A stretch of DNA of 64,000 bases, taken from DAIODI01 sp046349255 (lineage in GTDB: Bacteria > Pseudomonadota > Alphaproteobacteria > Rhizobiales > Aestuariivirgaceae). Position numbers and translations under genes: made by a program. This document shows positions 35,600 through 42,938 of this stretch, one piece after another (position 1 is the first letter of the stretch; each line of letters opens with the position of its first letter). The DNA lies in contig JAXMCR010000004.1 of the NCBI GenBank assembly GCA_046349255.1, forward strand, positions 496,001 through 560,000, read 5' to 3'. The notes below the pieces were generated by a model that did not search any database, had not been told where the DNA came from, and was given only the letters and a program-made list of their open reading frames with translations.

Positions 35600-35754
35600 C
35601 GACGGGCGAGAAGCTCTACCTTGCGCTCGTGATCTTCGCCGGATTGGCCTACGGCGGCACCCTCGGACTGCAGACATGGCGCTCGCCGCGCGCGACGACG
35701 CGCGATCCGGAAAACCCCGAGATTCGTGAATCCCGCGACTCGAGCAAGCTCTGA
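35596..35754 (+). CDS. Small single-span membrane protein
   Basis: Protein of 52 aa from the GTG at 35596 (GTGA overlap with the previous stop). One transmembrane helix (residues about 7-28) is followed by a charged tail. Function unknown; expressed with the upstream gene. Confidence 0.5.
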   Translation: MTTGEKLYLALVIFAGLAYGGTLGLQTWRSPRATTRDPENPEIRESRDSSKL

Positions 35755-35762
35755 TCTCTGCC

Positions 35763-35787
35763 GGAACCTTCGCTTCCATCTCCAGTT
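35763..35787 (+). promoter_or_regulatory. Candidate EcfG promoter (one mismatch) for the DUF4142 gene
   Basis: GGAAC, 16 bases, AGTT; 38 bp before the ATG at 35826. Confidence 0.5.
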
Positions 35788-35825
35788 AGCCAAGCCTGGA
35801 GACGGCATTCCCACGGAGGTTTCCC

Positions 35826-36353
35826 ATGCTTTCCCGCATCGCATTCGCATCGCTTGCCGCAATGGCCGTCATGGCGCTTCCGGCGGCAGCACAGACGACC
35901 GGCACGACCGCATCGCCGACTGCGACCAACGCGCAGGACTTCGTGACGCAGGCCGCTATGTCCGACATGTTCGAGATCCAGAGCGGCAAGCTCGCCGAGA
36001 AGAAGAGCGGCGCGAAATCGACGGATCAGCTCGCCAAGCATCTTGTGCAGGATCACACGAAGTCGAGCAAACAACTCCAGTCGCTTGCGCAGAAGGCCGG
36101 CGTCAGCGCCCCTATGCCCACGAAGCTCGACGATCGGCACCAGCAAATGCTCGACCAGCTCAACCAGGCGAACAAGGGTGACTTCGACAAGCTCTTCGCG
36201 CAGATGCAGGTGCAGGCGCACCAGGAAGGCATCGCGCTGTTCCAGTCCTATGCACAGAGCGGCGACAATGCGCAGCTGAAGCAGTTTGCCCAGAAGGGCT
36301 TGCCGACGCTCAAGGAGCATCTCAGCATGTCGGAGAAGCTGCAGACCAAGTGA
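35826..36353 (+). CDS. DUF4142 exported protein
   Basis: Protein of 175 aa with a signal peptide (cleavage near AAA-QTT, residue 20) and a helical DUF4142 domain of the ferritin-like type (DFVTQAAMSDMFEIQSGKLA, then HLVQDHTKSSKQLQSLAQK and MLDQLNQANKGDFDKLF). Homologues are periplasmic or outer-membrane stress proteins in alphaproteobacteria. A CACGGAGG site precedes the ATG. Confidence 0.85.
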   Translation: MLSRIAFASLAAMAVMALPAAAQTTGTTASPTATNAQDFVTQAAMSDMFEIQSGKLAEKKSGAKSTDQLAKHLVQDHTKSSKQLQSLAQKAGVSAPMPTKLDDRHQQMLDQLNQANKGDFDKLFAQMQVQAHQEGIALFQSYAQSGDNAQLKQFAQKGLPTLKEHLSMSEKLQTK

Positions 36354-36356
36354 CGA

Positions 36357-37265
36357 TCAGAGCAGGAGCCCTGCTTCCTTGAGCAGGGCCCTGTTGATCG
36401 CCACGGCTGCCCGCGCACCTTCGCCGATCGCGACCGACAGCAAAAGCGTCTCGCGGGACGCATCGCCCGCGACGTAGACGCCCGGCACGCTCGTTTCCTC
36501 CGTGACCGGATCCACGACGATGCTGCCGCGATCGTCGCGTCTGCAGCCGAGCCGCTCTGCAAGGTCGGATGTTTGGTGCGAGCCCGTGCAGAAGAACATC
36601 GCGAGGCAATCGACTTTCTCCCCGTCCTCGAAGCAGATTTGCCGTATCCGCCCATCGTCCGCATCCAGTCGCGAGATCCGTTGCGGGCGCCACGAGATGC
36701 CCACGTCCTTCGTCCGCTGCAGCGTCGCCGCATCGTCCGCCGGCACGCTGCCGTTGGTTGCGAGCACGACGTCGGCGGACCAGTGCCTCAGCATCGCGGC
36801 AAGACCCAAGCCCTTGTCACCATTCCCGAATGCAACGATCGGCTGATCGGCGTGCTCGAAACCGTCGCAGTAGACGCAGTGATGCACGGTGAGGCCGTAG
36901 CAGTCCGCGAGGCCCGGAATATCCGGCAACTCGTCCGTGAGGCCCGTTGCGAGAAGCACGCGGCGACACGTTCCCGACGTTTCGTCGGAGCAGCTGAATG
37001 CGAAGCCCTCGGTCGTCGGCTCGATCGCCTCTATGCGGGTTTCGCGCACCGTCACCGTCTCGTAGCGGCGAAGTTCCTCGCGACCCTTGGCGAGAAGATC
37101 GAGCGGTGGCGTTCCCTCGTGTCCAAGCAGGCCATGCAAGGCCGGGGCGGCCGCGTTGCGAGGCGCGCCAGCTGCGCATACGAGAACGCGATGCCGGCAG
37201 CGCCCCAGCAGCAAGGCGGCGCTGAGGCCCGCCGCCCCGCCGCCGACGACCAACACATCGTACAC
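36357..37265 (-). CDS. Thioredoxin-reductase-like NAD(P)/FAD oxidoreductase
   Basis: Flavoprotein of 302 aa: FAD motif VVGGGAAGLSAALLLGR (6-22), a redox-active Cys130-Val-Tyr-Cys133 in place of TrxB's CATC, an NAD(P) domain (VAFGNGDKGLGLA) and GVYVAGDASRE near the end. The GTG at 37265 has ACGGAG nine bases upstream and starts exactly at the FAD strand. A GSR promoter lies 37 bp upstream. It probably reduces a disulfide partner under oxidative stress; the partner is unknown. Confidence 0.82.
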   Translation of the reverse strand: MYDVLVVGGGAAGLSAALLLGRCRHRVLVCAAGAPRNAAAPALHGLLGHEGTPPLDLLAKGREELRRYETVTVRETRIEAIEPTTEGFAFSCSDETSGTCRRVLLATGLTDELPDIPGLADCYGLTVHHCVYCDGFEHADQPIVAFGNGDKGLGLAAMLRHWSADVVLATNGSVPADDAATLQRTKDVGISWRPQRISRLDADDGRIRQICFEDGEKVDCLAMFFCTGSHQTSDLAERLGCRRDDRGSIVVDPVTEETSVPGVYVAGDASRETLLLSVAIGEGARAAVAINRALLKEAGLLL

Positions 37266-37301
37266 GTACTGATACTCCGTTCCGGTGACCGATGGCGCCC
37301 A

Positions 37302-37327
37302 AACGGGGCAGGCTCCGCAGGAGTTCC
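37302..37327 (-). promoter_or_regulatory. Candidate EcfG promoter for the thioredoxin-reductase-like gene
   Basis: On the minus strand GGAAC, 17 bases, CGTT, 37 bp before the GTG at 37265. It is divergent from the weaker match at 37344. Confidence 0.68.
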
Positions 37328-37343
37328 ATCGCTGGGCGCGGCC

Positions 37344-37369
37344 GGAACCAAGCGGCGACCGCAGAGGTT
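37344..37369 (+). promoter_or_regulatory. Candidate EcfG promoter (one mismatch) for 37409-37729
   Basis: GGAAC, 17 bases, GGTT; 39 bp before the ATG. Confidence 0.5.
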
Positions 37370-37408
37370 GAACCTGCGGGACCGGCAAGCACAACGGAGC
37401 ACACAATC

Positions 37409-37729
37409 ATGACCGCAAACACATGGGCGCGACTGTCGTTCGCACTGGCGCTTGCGGCAGCGCCGCTCGCGACGGCTTCGGCGCAGTCGTCGAGCACCAA
37501 CTCCCAGGGCCAGACGACCGTCCAGCCGCAGTCGTCCGGAACGATTGACAACACCAACGGCAAACCTGGCACCCAGTCCGGCCAGCAGCAGGATCCGGCC
37601 GGTACCACCGGCAGCATCAGCGGGCCGGCAGTCGACCAGGACAGCCAGTCGGGCAAGACGCTTCAGCAAAAGAAGGGCAAGCCCGACACGCAATCGGGAG
37701 CCCAGCCCACGGAGCAGCAACAGCAGTAG
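37409..37729 (+). CDS. Exported Gln/Ser-rich low-complexity protein
   Basis: Protein of 106 aa with a signal peptide (cleaved after ASA, about residue 23). The rest is low-complexity Gln/Ser/Gly/Thr with repeats of DTQSGxQPxEQ type and is probably disordered. Start at 37409 with ACGGAGC upstream. Function unknown; the GSR-type promoter suggests a periplasmic stress protectant. Confidence 0.65.
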   Translation: MTANTWARLSFALALAAAPLATASAQSSSTNSQGQTTVQPQSSGTIDNTNGKPGTQSGQQQDPAGTTGSISGPAVDQDSQSGKTLQQKKGKPDTQSGAQPTEQQQQ

Positions 37730-37865
37730 TGGCGTTGCGTCACTTGTCGCTGTTGCCGCGAATCGTTCGGGCATGGAACCGTTTGCGGAGCAGCGGCATT
37801 GATACGGCGTCACACCGGCGACCATCGCCAATCCCCCTCTCCAGGTTGTCGCGGCGCGGTGCGAA

Positions 37866-37899
37866 TGTCCCCCGGGGTGTACAGCACCTCCGGGGGACA
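37866..37899. terminator. Strong hairpin terminator between convergent genes
   Basis: TGTCCCCCGG (37866-37875) pairs perfectly with CCGGGGGACA (37890-37899), with extra GGTG/CACC pairing inside, followed by CAAGTTTTCG. It separates the low-complexity protein gene from the convergent NAD-binding/DoxX gene. Confidence 0.65.
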
Positions 37900-37968
37900 C
37901 AAGTTTTCGGGCTCAGCGTGATGCCTTCGGGGTGAGGTGGGACCGCGGGCATGTGCAATGAGGGGAGA

Positions 37969-39357
37969 TCAGCGGTCGTCGACGATCGCCAGCGCAACCA
38001 GATTGAGCGCGATCACCGGCCAGATCTTCAGCATCGGACCCAGCGGATCGGCCCACAGCCGCGGCACGAGGATCGTGCCCAGAATGACGTACACGAACGA
38101 CAGCCCGATGGCCGCCTTCAGCGCAAGCGGCGACGTCCGGCGCACCGCAATGCCGATGCCGATGACGATATCGGCGAGCGCGCCGGCGATGATTCCGAGC
38201 GCCGCAAGCCACGGCGGCAACCCACCCTCGAGCATCACGCTCATGCCGTTTTCCCAGCCTGGGCCGAGCGCGATCGAGCCTGTTCCGAGCCAGAACAGGG
38301 AAAACACGACGAAGATGAGCGGCTTCAGGAAGTATAGAACCGCGTAACGGCGCTCCTGCAGAGAGGCGGGCTCGGAGGCGAGGAAGGACGCAAGCGATGT
38401 AGGCTCGATTCCGGTCGCCTGGCGCCACCCAGTGTTGTCACCAACTGCGCCCCGCCGCATCTCGCGCCGGGCGGATGTGCGCATCGGAGTGCGCCAACCA
38501 AGACGAGCCGCGATGTCACCCAGCCGGTAACCGAGCGAGAGAAGCCAGCCGGGAATTTGAACGTGCCGCTGCGGCCGCCAGCCGAGCCAACTCCGGAACG
38601 TCGCCACGACGGCTTCCAGCGACAGCGGTTCCGGTCCTGCCACGTCGAGCGCGACGCGAGCCGGTGCGCCTGGACGGATGAGCCGGACCACTGTTTCGAC
38701 GACATCGTCAAGCGTGACGATCTGCAGTTTGCCGGCGCCGGGAAAACGCGCAAGGAAGGGAAGGGCGGCCAGCCCGCGAAACAGCGCGCTCCCCCCATAC
38801 GCAGCTCTTCCGACAACCACGGACGGACGCAAAATCACCCAGTCCAGCGGCGAGGCCTCGAGCAATTGCTCGCTGCGCTTCTTCGACTGCGAGAAGCCGG
38901 ATGGCGTTTCGCGGTCCGCACCGATCGCCGAGAAGTGGATCACGCGCTTCACACCTGCACGCGCGGCTTGCTCGAACAGCCGTCCGGCTGCCCGATCGTT
39001 CACGGCGAGACTGTCCGTCCCGCCGCCTTCGAGCACGCCCGCGCAGTTCACGAGCACGTCGATGCCCTGAAGGTCCAACTGGAATTCCGGGTTGCGCAGA
39101 TCGACCTCGACGCCGCGTACGCCCGGAACCAGCGGTCGACGGTCGAGATTGCGGGCGTAGCCGATAATGCGCTGCCCTTCCGCCACGAGTCGCGCAGCAA
39201 CCGCCGAACCGATGAGCCCGGTCACGCCGACGATCGCGATGTCCAGCGGCTTTGCTCCGCTATCGTCGAGGGGCAGGTCGCTGGATGGGCCGGTTCGACG
39301 CTCGAACGGCTCCGTCGCGGGGGATGCCATGCTGCGCATCTGGGGTGAACTCTTCAT
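37969..39357 (-). CDS. NAD(P)-binding (SDR/NmrA-type) and DoxX-like fusion protein
   Basis: Two-domain protein of 462 aa. Residues about 38-290 are an atypical SDR/NmrA domain (IAIVGVTGLIGSAVAARL, then INCAGVLEG-type and FSAIGADRE segments). About 340-462 are a DoxX-like membrane domain with four helices (YFLKPLIFVVFSLFWLGTG, IVIGIGIAVR). The fusion suggests a membrane-anchored, NAD(P)-sensing or quinone-linked protein. It is 32 bp downstream of the SDR at 39390-40226 and likely shares its GSR promoter. Confidence 0.8.
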   Translation of the reverse strand: MKSSPQMRSMASPATEPFERRTGPSSDLPLDDSGAKPLDIAIVGVTGLIGSAVAARLVAEGQRIIGYARNLDRRPLVPGVRGVEVDLRNPEFQLDLQGIDVLVNCAGVLEGGGTDSLAVNDRAAGRLFEQAARAGVKRVIHFSAIGADRETPSGFSQSKKRSEQLLEASPLDWVILRPSVVVGRAAYGGSALFRGLAALPFLARFPGAGKLQIVTLDDVVETVVRLIRPGAPARVALDVAGPEPLSLEAVVATFRSWLGWRPQRHVQIPGWLLSLGYRLGDIAARLGWRTPMRTSARREMRRGAVGDNTGWRQATGIEPTSLASFLASEPASLQERRYAVLYFLKPLIFVVFSLFWLGTGSIALGPGWENGMSVMLEGGLPPWLAALGIIAGALADIVIGIGIAVRRTSPLALKAAIGLSFVYVILGTILVPRLWADPLGPMLKIWPVIALNLVALAIVDDR

Positions 39358-39389
39358 GCATCGGGGGTTTTGCCTGGCTTCAGCATCAG

Positions 39390-40226
39390 TTACGTCGCAC
39401 GTGCCTTGTCGCGGGGGACGAGCCCGCGTGGCCTGGCCTTCGGGCGGTAGCGCTTCGCCATCGTCTCGGCCGGCGTGAGCTTTGCAATCAAAGCCCGAAC
39501 CTTGTTGCCGATTCCGGTGACGATATCGGCCTTGCCGTTAAGCGCGGCAGTGAAGCCCCGCTGCGCCACCGATGCGGCGGTGGCCTTGCGGCTCGAGCCG
39601 ATCTTCGTGTCGAGCAGGCCCGCCCGACGGAAGAACTGCGTCTCTGTCGCGCCCGGCATGAGGCACGTCACCGTGACGCCGGAGTTCTCGAGTTCTGCGC
39701 GCACTGCCTGCGCAAACGAGTTCAGGAAAGCCTTCGTTGCGCTGTAGACCGCGTGATACGGCCCTGGGAAAGTGCCGGCAATAGACCCAGTGATCAGGAT
39801 GCGACCTGACCCTCGCGTCGCCATCCGGCGTCCGAGCCGATGCACGAGGTGCACGGTGCCGAGAACGTTGGTGGCGATCATGCGGTTGATGTCGCCGAGG
39901 TCCTCTTCAAGAAACGCGCTTCCGAGCCCGACACCCGCGTTCGCCGCGAGCAGTTCCACAGGTCTCGCGCCCACATAGCCGCAAAGCCTTTCCACACCCG
40001 CAGCAGTTGCGAGGTCGACTTCGAGTGTGTCGATCACCGGTGCGGATCGCCTTGTCTCGTCCTTCAGACCAGCCGCATGCCTTTCGAGGCGCTGACCCGC
40101 TTGGTGGATGGCCGGTTCGTTCGCCGCGATCAGCAAGTCGAACCCGCTTTCGATCGCACAGCGGGCGAGTTCGTAGCCGATGCCCGACGATGCGCCTGTG
40201 ATCACCGCGAGACGTTGCGAAGCCAT
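39390..40226 (-). CDS. SDR-family oxidoreductase
   Basis: Short-chain dehydrogenase, 278 aa, with TGASSGIG near residue 10, NAGVG and the YSATKAF catalytic pair. The C-terminal third is extended and basic. The ATG at 40226 begins MASQRLAVITGASSG. A one-mismatch GSR promoter (40267-40292) lies 41 bp upstream. First gene of a two-gene operon with the NAD-binding/DoxX protein. Confidence 0.83.
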   Translation of the reverse strand: MASQRLAVITGASSGIGYELARCAIESGFDLLIAANEPAIHQAGQRLERHAAGLKDETRRSAPVIDTLEVDLATAAGVERLCGYVGARPVELLAANAGVGLGSAFLEEDLGDINRMIATNVLGTVHLVHRLGRRMATRGSGRILITGSIAGTFPGPYHAVYSATKAFLNSFAQAVRAELENSGVTVTCLMPGATETQFFRRAGLLDTKIGSSRKATAASVAQRGFTAALNGKADIVTGIGNKVRALIAKLTPAETMAKRYRPKARPRGLVPRDKARAT

Positions 40227-40266
40227 CGATGGTCCTCGGCTCGGTTGACGAGAGTTGCTCGTCGAC

Positions 40267-40292
40267 AACCATGGCAACGCGCATTTCGTTCC
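40267..40292 (-). promoter_or_regulatory. Candidate EcfG promoter (one mismatch) for the SDR/DoxX operon
   Basis: On the minus strand GGAAC, 17 bases, GGTT. Confidence 0.45.
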
Positions 40293-40305
40293 CGGAAATG
40301 CTGCC

Positions 40306-40331
40306 GGAACCGAGGGCTGTAGCAGCCCGTT
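40306..40331 (+). promoter_or_regulatory. Candidate EcfG promoter for the DUF2269 gene
   Basis: GGAAC, 17 bases, CGTT: a full match. It ends only 14 bp before the ATG at 40346, so the leader would be under about 10 nt and the ribosome site may be lost. It may be fortuitous or drive a leaderless message. Confidence 0.4.
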
Positions 40332-40345
40332 GCGGGGACGAGACG

Positions 40346-40813
40346 ATGGACCTCTATTTCTTCCTGAAGTTCCTGCACGTCATCGGCGCCGCGGTCCTCC
40401 TCGGGACCGGCGCCGGCATCGCCTTCTTCATGCTGATCGCGCATCTTTCGGGGCGGGCTTCGACTGTGGCCGACGTCGCCGGCATCGTGGTGCTAGCGGA
40501 TTTCGTGTTCACGGCGACGGCCGTCGTCGTGCAGCCGGTCACCGGTGCACTGCTCATTGAGGTCGCGGGCTATTCGTACACGGAGAAGTGGGTGGTTCTG
40601 TCCCTCACGCTCTACGTCGTCACAGGGCTGTTCTGGCTGCCGGTGGTGTGGATCCAGATGCGGCTCAGAAACCTCGCGCGTGCCGCTGCCGATCACGGCC
40701 TTCCCCTACCGGCGGCCTACCACCGGCTCTTCTGGACCTGGTTCTGGTTCGGGTTCCCGGCGTTCGCGTCGGTTCTCGCCATCCTGTGGCTCATGATAAC
40801 GCGGCCCTCGTGA
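40346..40813 (+). CDS. DUF2269 family membrane protein
   Basis: Integral membrane protein, 155 aa, with four hydrophobic helices and the typical opening MDLYFFLKFLHVIGA with a His that may bind heme or metal. The family is uncharacterised. The ATG at 40346 is the natural family start. Its 3' end is antisense to the nepR-like ORF. Confidence 0.8.
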   Translation: MDLYFFLKFLHVIGAAVLLGTGAGIAFFMLIAHLSGRASTVADVAGIVVLADFVFTATAVVVQPVTGALLIEVAGYSYTEKWVVLSLTLYVVTGLFWLPVVWIQMRLRNLARAAADHGLPLPAAYHRLFWTWFWFGFPAFASVLAILWLMITRPS

Positions 40814-41013
40814 CGGCGGATGCCATGCACGCGAATGCGCGCCAGGCGATCCATGAGCTCCTCGATTTCCTCTGGAATGCCGTCTGACGGGGCGTCGAGT
40901 CGCCGCTTCAGCAGCGAAACGATGCTCGATGTCGGTGGCAGGTGCTTCATCGCGATAGACTCGGAGATTTGCTGTTCGAGCTTGCAATGCCCGAGCCCTG
41001 TCATATGTTTCAT
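40717..41013 (-). CDS. Candidate NepR-like anti-sigma factor, divergent from phyR (41084)
   Basis: Predicted protein of 98 aa; an internal ATG (MKHLPP) would give a 77-aa form. SSIVSLLKRRLDAPS followed by GIPEEIEELMDRLARI has the two-helix pattern and the spacing of NepR (helix, Pro-containing linker IP, helix of the LLxxL type). Its gene is divergent from a phyR, the classic place for nepR. Against it: no EcfG promoter is visible in the gap, the ribosome site is weak, and the 3' end overlaps the DUF2269 gene on the other strand. Confidence 0.4.
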   Translation of the reverse strand: MKHMTGLGHCKLEQQISESIAMKHLPPTSSIVSLLKRRLDAPSDGIPEEIEELMDRLARIRVHGIRRHEGRVIMSHRMARTDANAGNPNQNQVQKSRW

Positions 41014-41028
41014 GGATCGAGGGTGCTT

Positions 41029-41044
41029 TTAACAACAATGTTAA
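41029..41044. promoter_or_regulatory. Palindrome TTAACA-N4-TGTTAA upstream of phyR
   Basis: A perfect 6-bp inverted repeat, AT-rich in otherwise GC-rich DNA, lies 40 bp before the phyR start and 16 bp before the divergent nepR-like start. It could be a regulator site or part of a housekeeping promoter; it is not an EcfG element. Confidence 0.35.
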
Positions 41045-41083
41045 CAATGCGTTAGGCACCTGAAGTCACGCGGAGTCATCGCT

Positions 41084-41860
41084 ATGTCGCTCGCTGACGA
41101 AATCCGGGCCCTCCTGCCGAACGCTCGGCGCTTTGCCCGCGCGTTGTGCGGCAGCCAGGAAGAGGGCGATGCCCTGGTTGCACGCGCGCTGGAGGCGGTT
41201 TCCGGCAATCCGTCTGCGCTCGACGAGGGCCGCGCCCGCCTCGGCCTCTACCGCCTGCTCGTGCAGATGTACGGTGGAGGAAGGACGAACCCGTCGCCGG
41301 GGCGGCTTTCGCCCGATCGCCAGATGCAACGGCTGACGCCCGCCTGTCGCCAGGCGTATCTCCTGATGAACGTCGAGAGCTTTACGCGCGGCGATACCGC
41401 GCAGATTCTCGGAGTAGGTCCCGCGGAAGTCGACCGACTGCTCGGCGAGGCCCAGGCGGAGATGGCGTCGGGTCCCGCGCGCGACGTCCTGATCATCGAG
41501 GACGAGCCGCTGATCGCGATGGACCTCAATGAACTTGCGCACGAATTGGGCCACCGCGTCACCGCGATCGCCCGCACGCGGAGCGAGGCGGTCGCAGCCG
41601 TCGGCCGCAAGCGGCCGGACATCATTCTCGCCGACATCGAACTCGCGGACGGAAGTTCGGGCGTGGACGCCATCAACGACATCGTGCGGGGATACGAGGT
41701 GCCCGCTATCTTCGTCACGGCTTATCCTGAGCGGGCGCTCAAGGGGGTGAAGGCCGAGCCAACCTTCCTGATGACAAAGCCATTCCGCCCCGAAGTGCTG
41801 AAGGCGATGATCAGCCAGGCGCTGTACTTCGAGCAGAAGGCCGGCATTTCAGGCAGTTGA
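41084..41860 (+). CDS. phyR: PhyR general-stress response regulator, paralogue 1
   Basis: Response regulator of 258 aa. An EcfG-like sigma domain (1-125, without the DNA-reading features of a real sigma) is joined to a C-terminal receiver domain with acidic pocket Asp140, phosphoacceptor Asp184 in ADIELADG and Lys232 in MTKPF. Phosphorylated PhyR binds NepR and frees the sigma factor EcfG. The ATG at 41084 follows CGGAG. A divergent nepR-like ORF lies 70 bp away. The second PhyR at 54893 is about 55-60% similar by eye. Confidence 0.9.
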   Translation: MSLADEIRALLPNARRFARALCGSQEEGDALVARALEAVSGNPSALDEGRARLGLYRLLVQMYGGGRTNPSPGRLSPDRQMQRLTPACRQAYLLMNVESFTRGDTAQILGVGPAEVDRLLGEAQAEMASGPARDVLIIEDEPLIAMDLNELAHELGHRVTAIARTRSEAVAAVGRKRPDIILADIELADGSSGVDAINDIVRGYEVPAIFVTAYPERALKGVKAEPTFLMTKPFRPEVLKAMISQALYFEQKAGISGS

Positions 41861-41888
41861 GCGCGTCGAAAGATTTTTTCGCATCGCG

Positions 41889-41913
41889 CGGAACCATTGG
41901 TCCGCAGCCGCGT
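41889..41913 (+). promoter_or_regulatory. Candidate EcfG promoter without a following gene
   Basis: GGAAC, 16 bases, CGTT: a full match. No credible start codon with a ribosome site follows before the hairpin at 42010-42045, so it may drive a small RNA. Confidence 0.6.
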
Positions 41914-41920
41914 TTCTAAT

Positions 41921-42045
41921 GTCGTCATGTAGTTGCGGTATCGTTCAACGCGCGCCCCCCGGCGAGCCGTCCGCCTCACAGAGGCGGGCCGACCGCGGCT
42001 CATGAAAACGGGACGAGGCTCCTTTGCGCGAAGGAGTCTCGTCCC
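41921..42045 (+). ncRNA. Candidate stress-induced small RNA
   Basis: Predicted from a full EcfG promoter match ending at 41913 and a strong hairpin ending at 42045. This gives a transcript of about 125 nt, with start and end approximate. The only ORF inside has no ribosome site. The hairpin lacks a T-run on this strand, so the RNA may run longer. This is an inference from two signals. Confidence 0.35.
42010..42045. terminator. Bidirectional hairpin terminator
   Basis: GGGACGAGGCTCCTT (42010-42024) and AAGGAGTCTCGTCCC (42031-42045) pair with one mismatch around a 6-nt loop. On the minus strand GTTTTC follows, so it is a good intrinsic terminator for the gene at 42072-42359. On the plus strand it ends the candidate RNA. 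Confidence 0.65.
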
Positions 42046-42071
42046 ACTCATATCCGATCAACGCAATAATC

Positions 42072-42359
42072 TTACGCGCGTCCCGCCCGCCGCCAGAACC
42101 AGGAAATCCTGTCCAGGAAACCCGGCGCCGACCGCATCGACGGCGGCGTGGGAGAGGGCGGCACCGGCGGCGTCACGTTCGGCACTTCCGGCGGCGCGGT
42201 CGGGACCTCAGCGGGTTGCGGAGTGTCCGGCTTGCCCGGCTCGGGCATCGCTGGCGTCGCCATCGCAGGCGGACGCCTTTTCGTATTCGCGGCCCCAGCG
42301 AGCTTGCTGGTGCCCCTGAAGTTCGCTGCTTTCGTCCTGATCGTGCCGGCTCGCGCCAT
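42072..42359 (-). CDS. Pro-rich hypothetical protein
   Basis: Protein of 95 aa with a basic N-terminus (MARAGTIRTKAANF), a Pro/Thr-rich disordered middle and a short C-terminal helix with Trp (ISWFWRRAGRA). No family recognised. The start at 42359 fits a GSR-like promoter (42391-42416) and the gene ends 27 bp before a good intrinsic terminator. Confidence 0.55.
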   Translation of the reverse strand: MARAGTIRTKAANFRGTSKLAGAANTKRRPPAMATPAMPEPGKPDTPQPAEVPTAPPEVPNVTPPVPPSPTPPSMRSAPGFLDRISWFWRRAGRA

Positions 42360-42390
42360 GACTCGGTCCTCCGTGGTCCTTTGCGGACGC

Positions 42391-42416
42391 AATGGGTCTC
42401 ACCGGCGAATGGTTCC
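42391..42416 (-). promoter_or_regulatory. Candidate EcfG promoter (one mismatch) for 42072-42359
   Basis: On the minus strand GGAAC, 17 bases, CATT. Confidence 0.4.
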
Positions 42417-42433
42417 GACCAGGTGCGCGACCG

Positions 42434-42459
42434 GGAACGAGGAGCGGCAATCACGCATT
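42434..42459 (+). promoter_or_regulatory. Candidate EcfG promoter (one mismatch) for 42502-42938
   Basis: GGAAC, 17 bases, CATT; 42 bp before the ATG at 42502. It is divergent from the match at 42391. Confidence 0.45.
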
Positions 42460-42501
42460 CCTGGCCAACAGCACAACAAGAGCAAGAACATGGAGCATGC
42501 A

Positions 42502-42651
42502 ATGAACGACCACTACGAGCGGCTGGAACGCGAAGAACTCCAGCGGCGCATCTCCGAAGGACGCGGCAACGCCCGCGACTTCGACCGCGTCATCCAGCTC
42601 GACGATATCGCGCGAGCCCGCACGATGTGGATCACGGACCAGCGGAGGTAA
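42502..42651 (+). CDS. Small charged hypothetical protein
   Basis: Protein of 49 aa, MNDHYERLEREELQRR..., predicted to be one long charged helix. GGAG lies six bases before the ATG at 42502; an in-frame ATG at 42490 is possible. It is followed five bases later by another small gene. Unknown function; probably induced in the GSR. Confidence 0.5.
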   Translation: MNDHYERLEREELQRRISEGRGNARDFDRVIQLDDIARARTMWITDQRR

Positions 42652-42656
42652 TCCCG

Positions 42657-42938
42657 ATGACCATCTTCCTAGACGAGGGCCGCCCGCTCATCACCGCGGA
42701 CGAGCTTCAGACGCTGATCGAAGCCGACAAGGACGGAACCATCGGTTCTCTTTGGGAGACGATGCTGGCCGTTGCGATGCAGGATGCTGACGCGATCAAC
42801 GCGGAATACGCGCGCGACCCCATGGCGCTCGCCGAGGCCCTCACGAACGTCGAGCTGCTGCGCTCGCATCTCCAGCAGTTTGGTGAGATGGCCGACCAGT
42901 GCCTACGACGGTTGCTTGCCATTCGACCGCTCAACTGA
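42657..42938 (+). CDS. Small acidic helical hypothetical protein
   Basis: Protein of 93 aa, acidic and helical (ITADELQTLIEADKDGTIG...). GGAGG lies nine bases before the ATG. It overlaps the convergent YihY gene by 36 bp at the 3' ends. No family recognised. Confidence 0.6.
   Translation: MTIFLDEGRPLITADELQTLIEADKDGTIGSLWETMLAVAMQDADAINAEYARDPMALAEALTNVELLRSHLQQFGEMADQCLRRLLAIRPLN

Noticed and set aside
37730..37968. Plus-strand ORF 37729-37935
   Set aside because: Arg/Ser-rich, spans a strong terminator hairpin, and has no ribosome site.
40820..41032. Plus-strand ORF upstream of phyR1
   Set aside because: Cys/Ser-rich with no ribosome site; the antisense NepR-like frame explains the region better.
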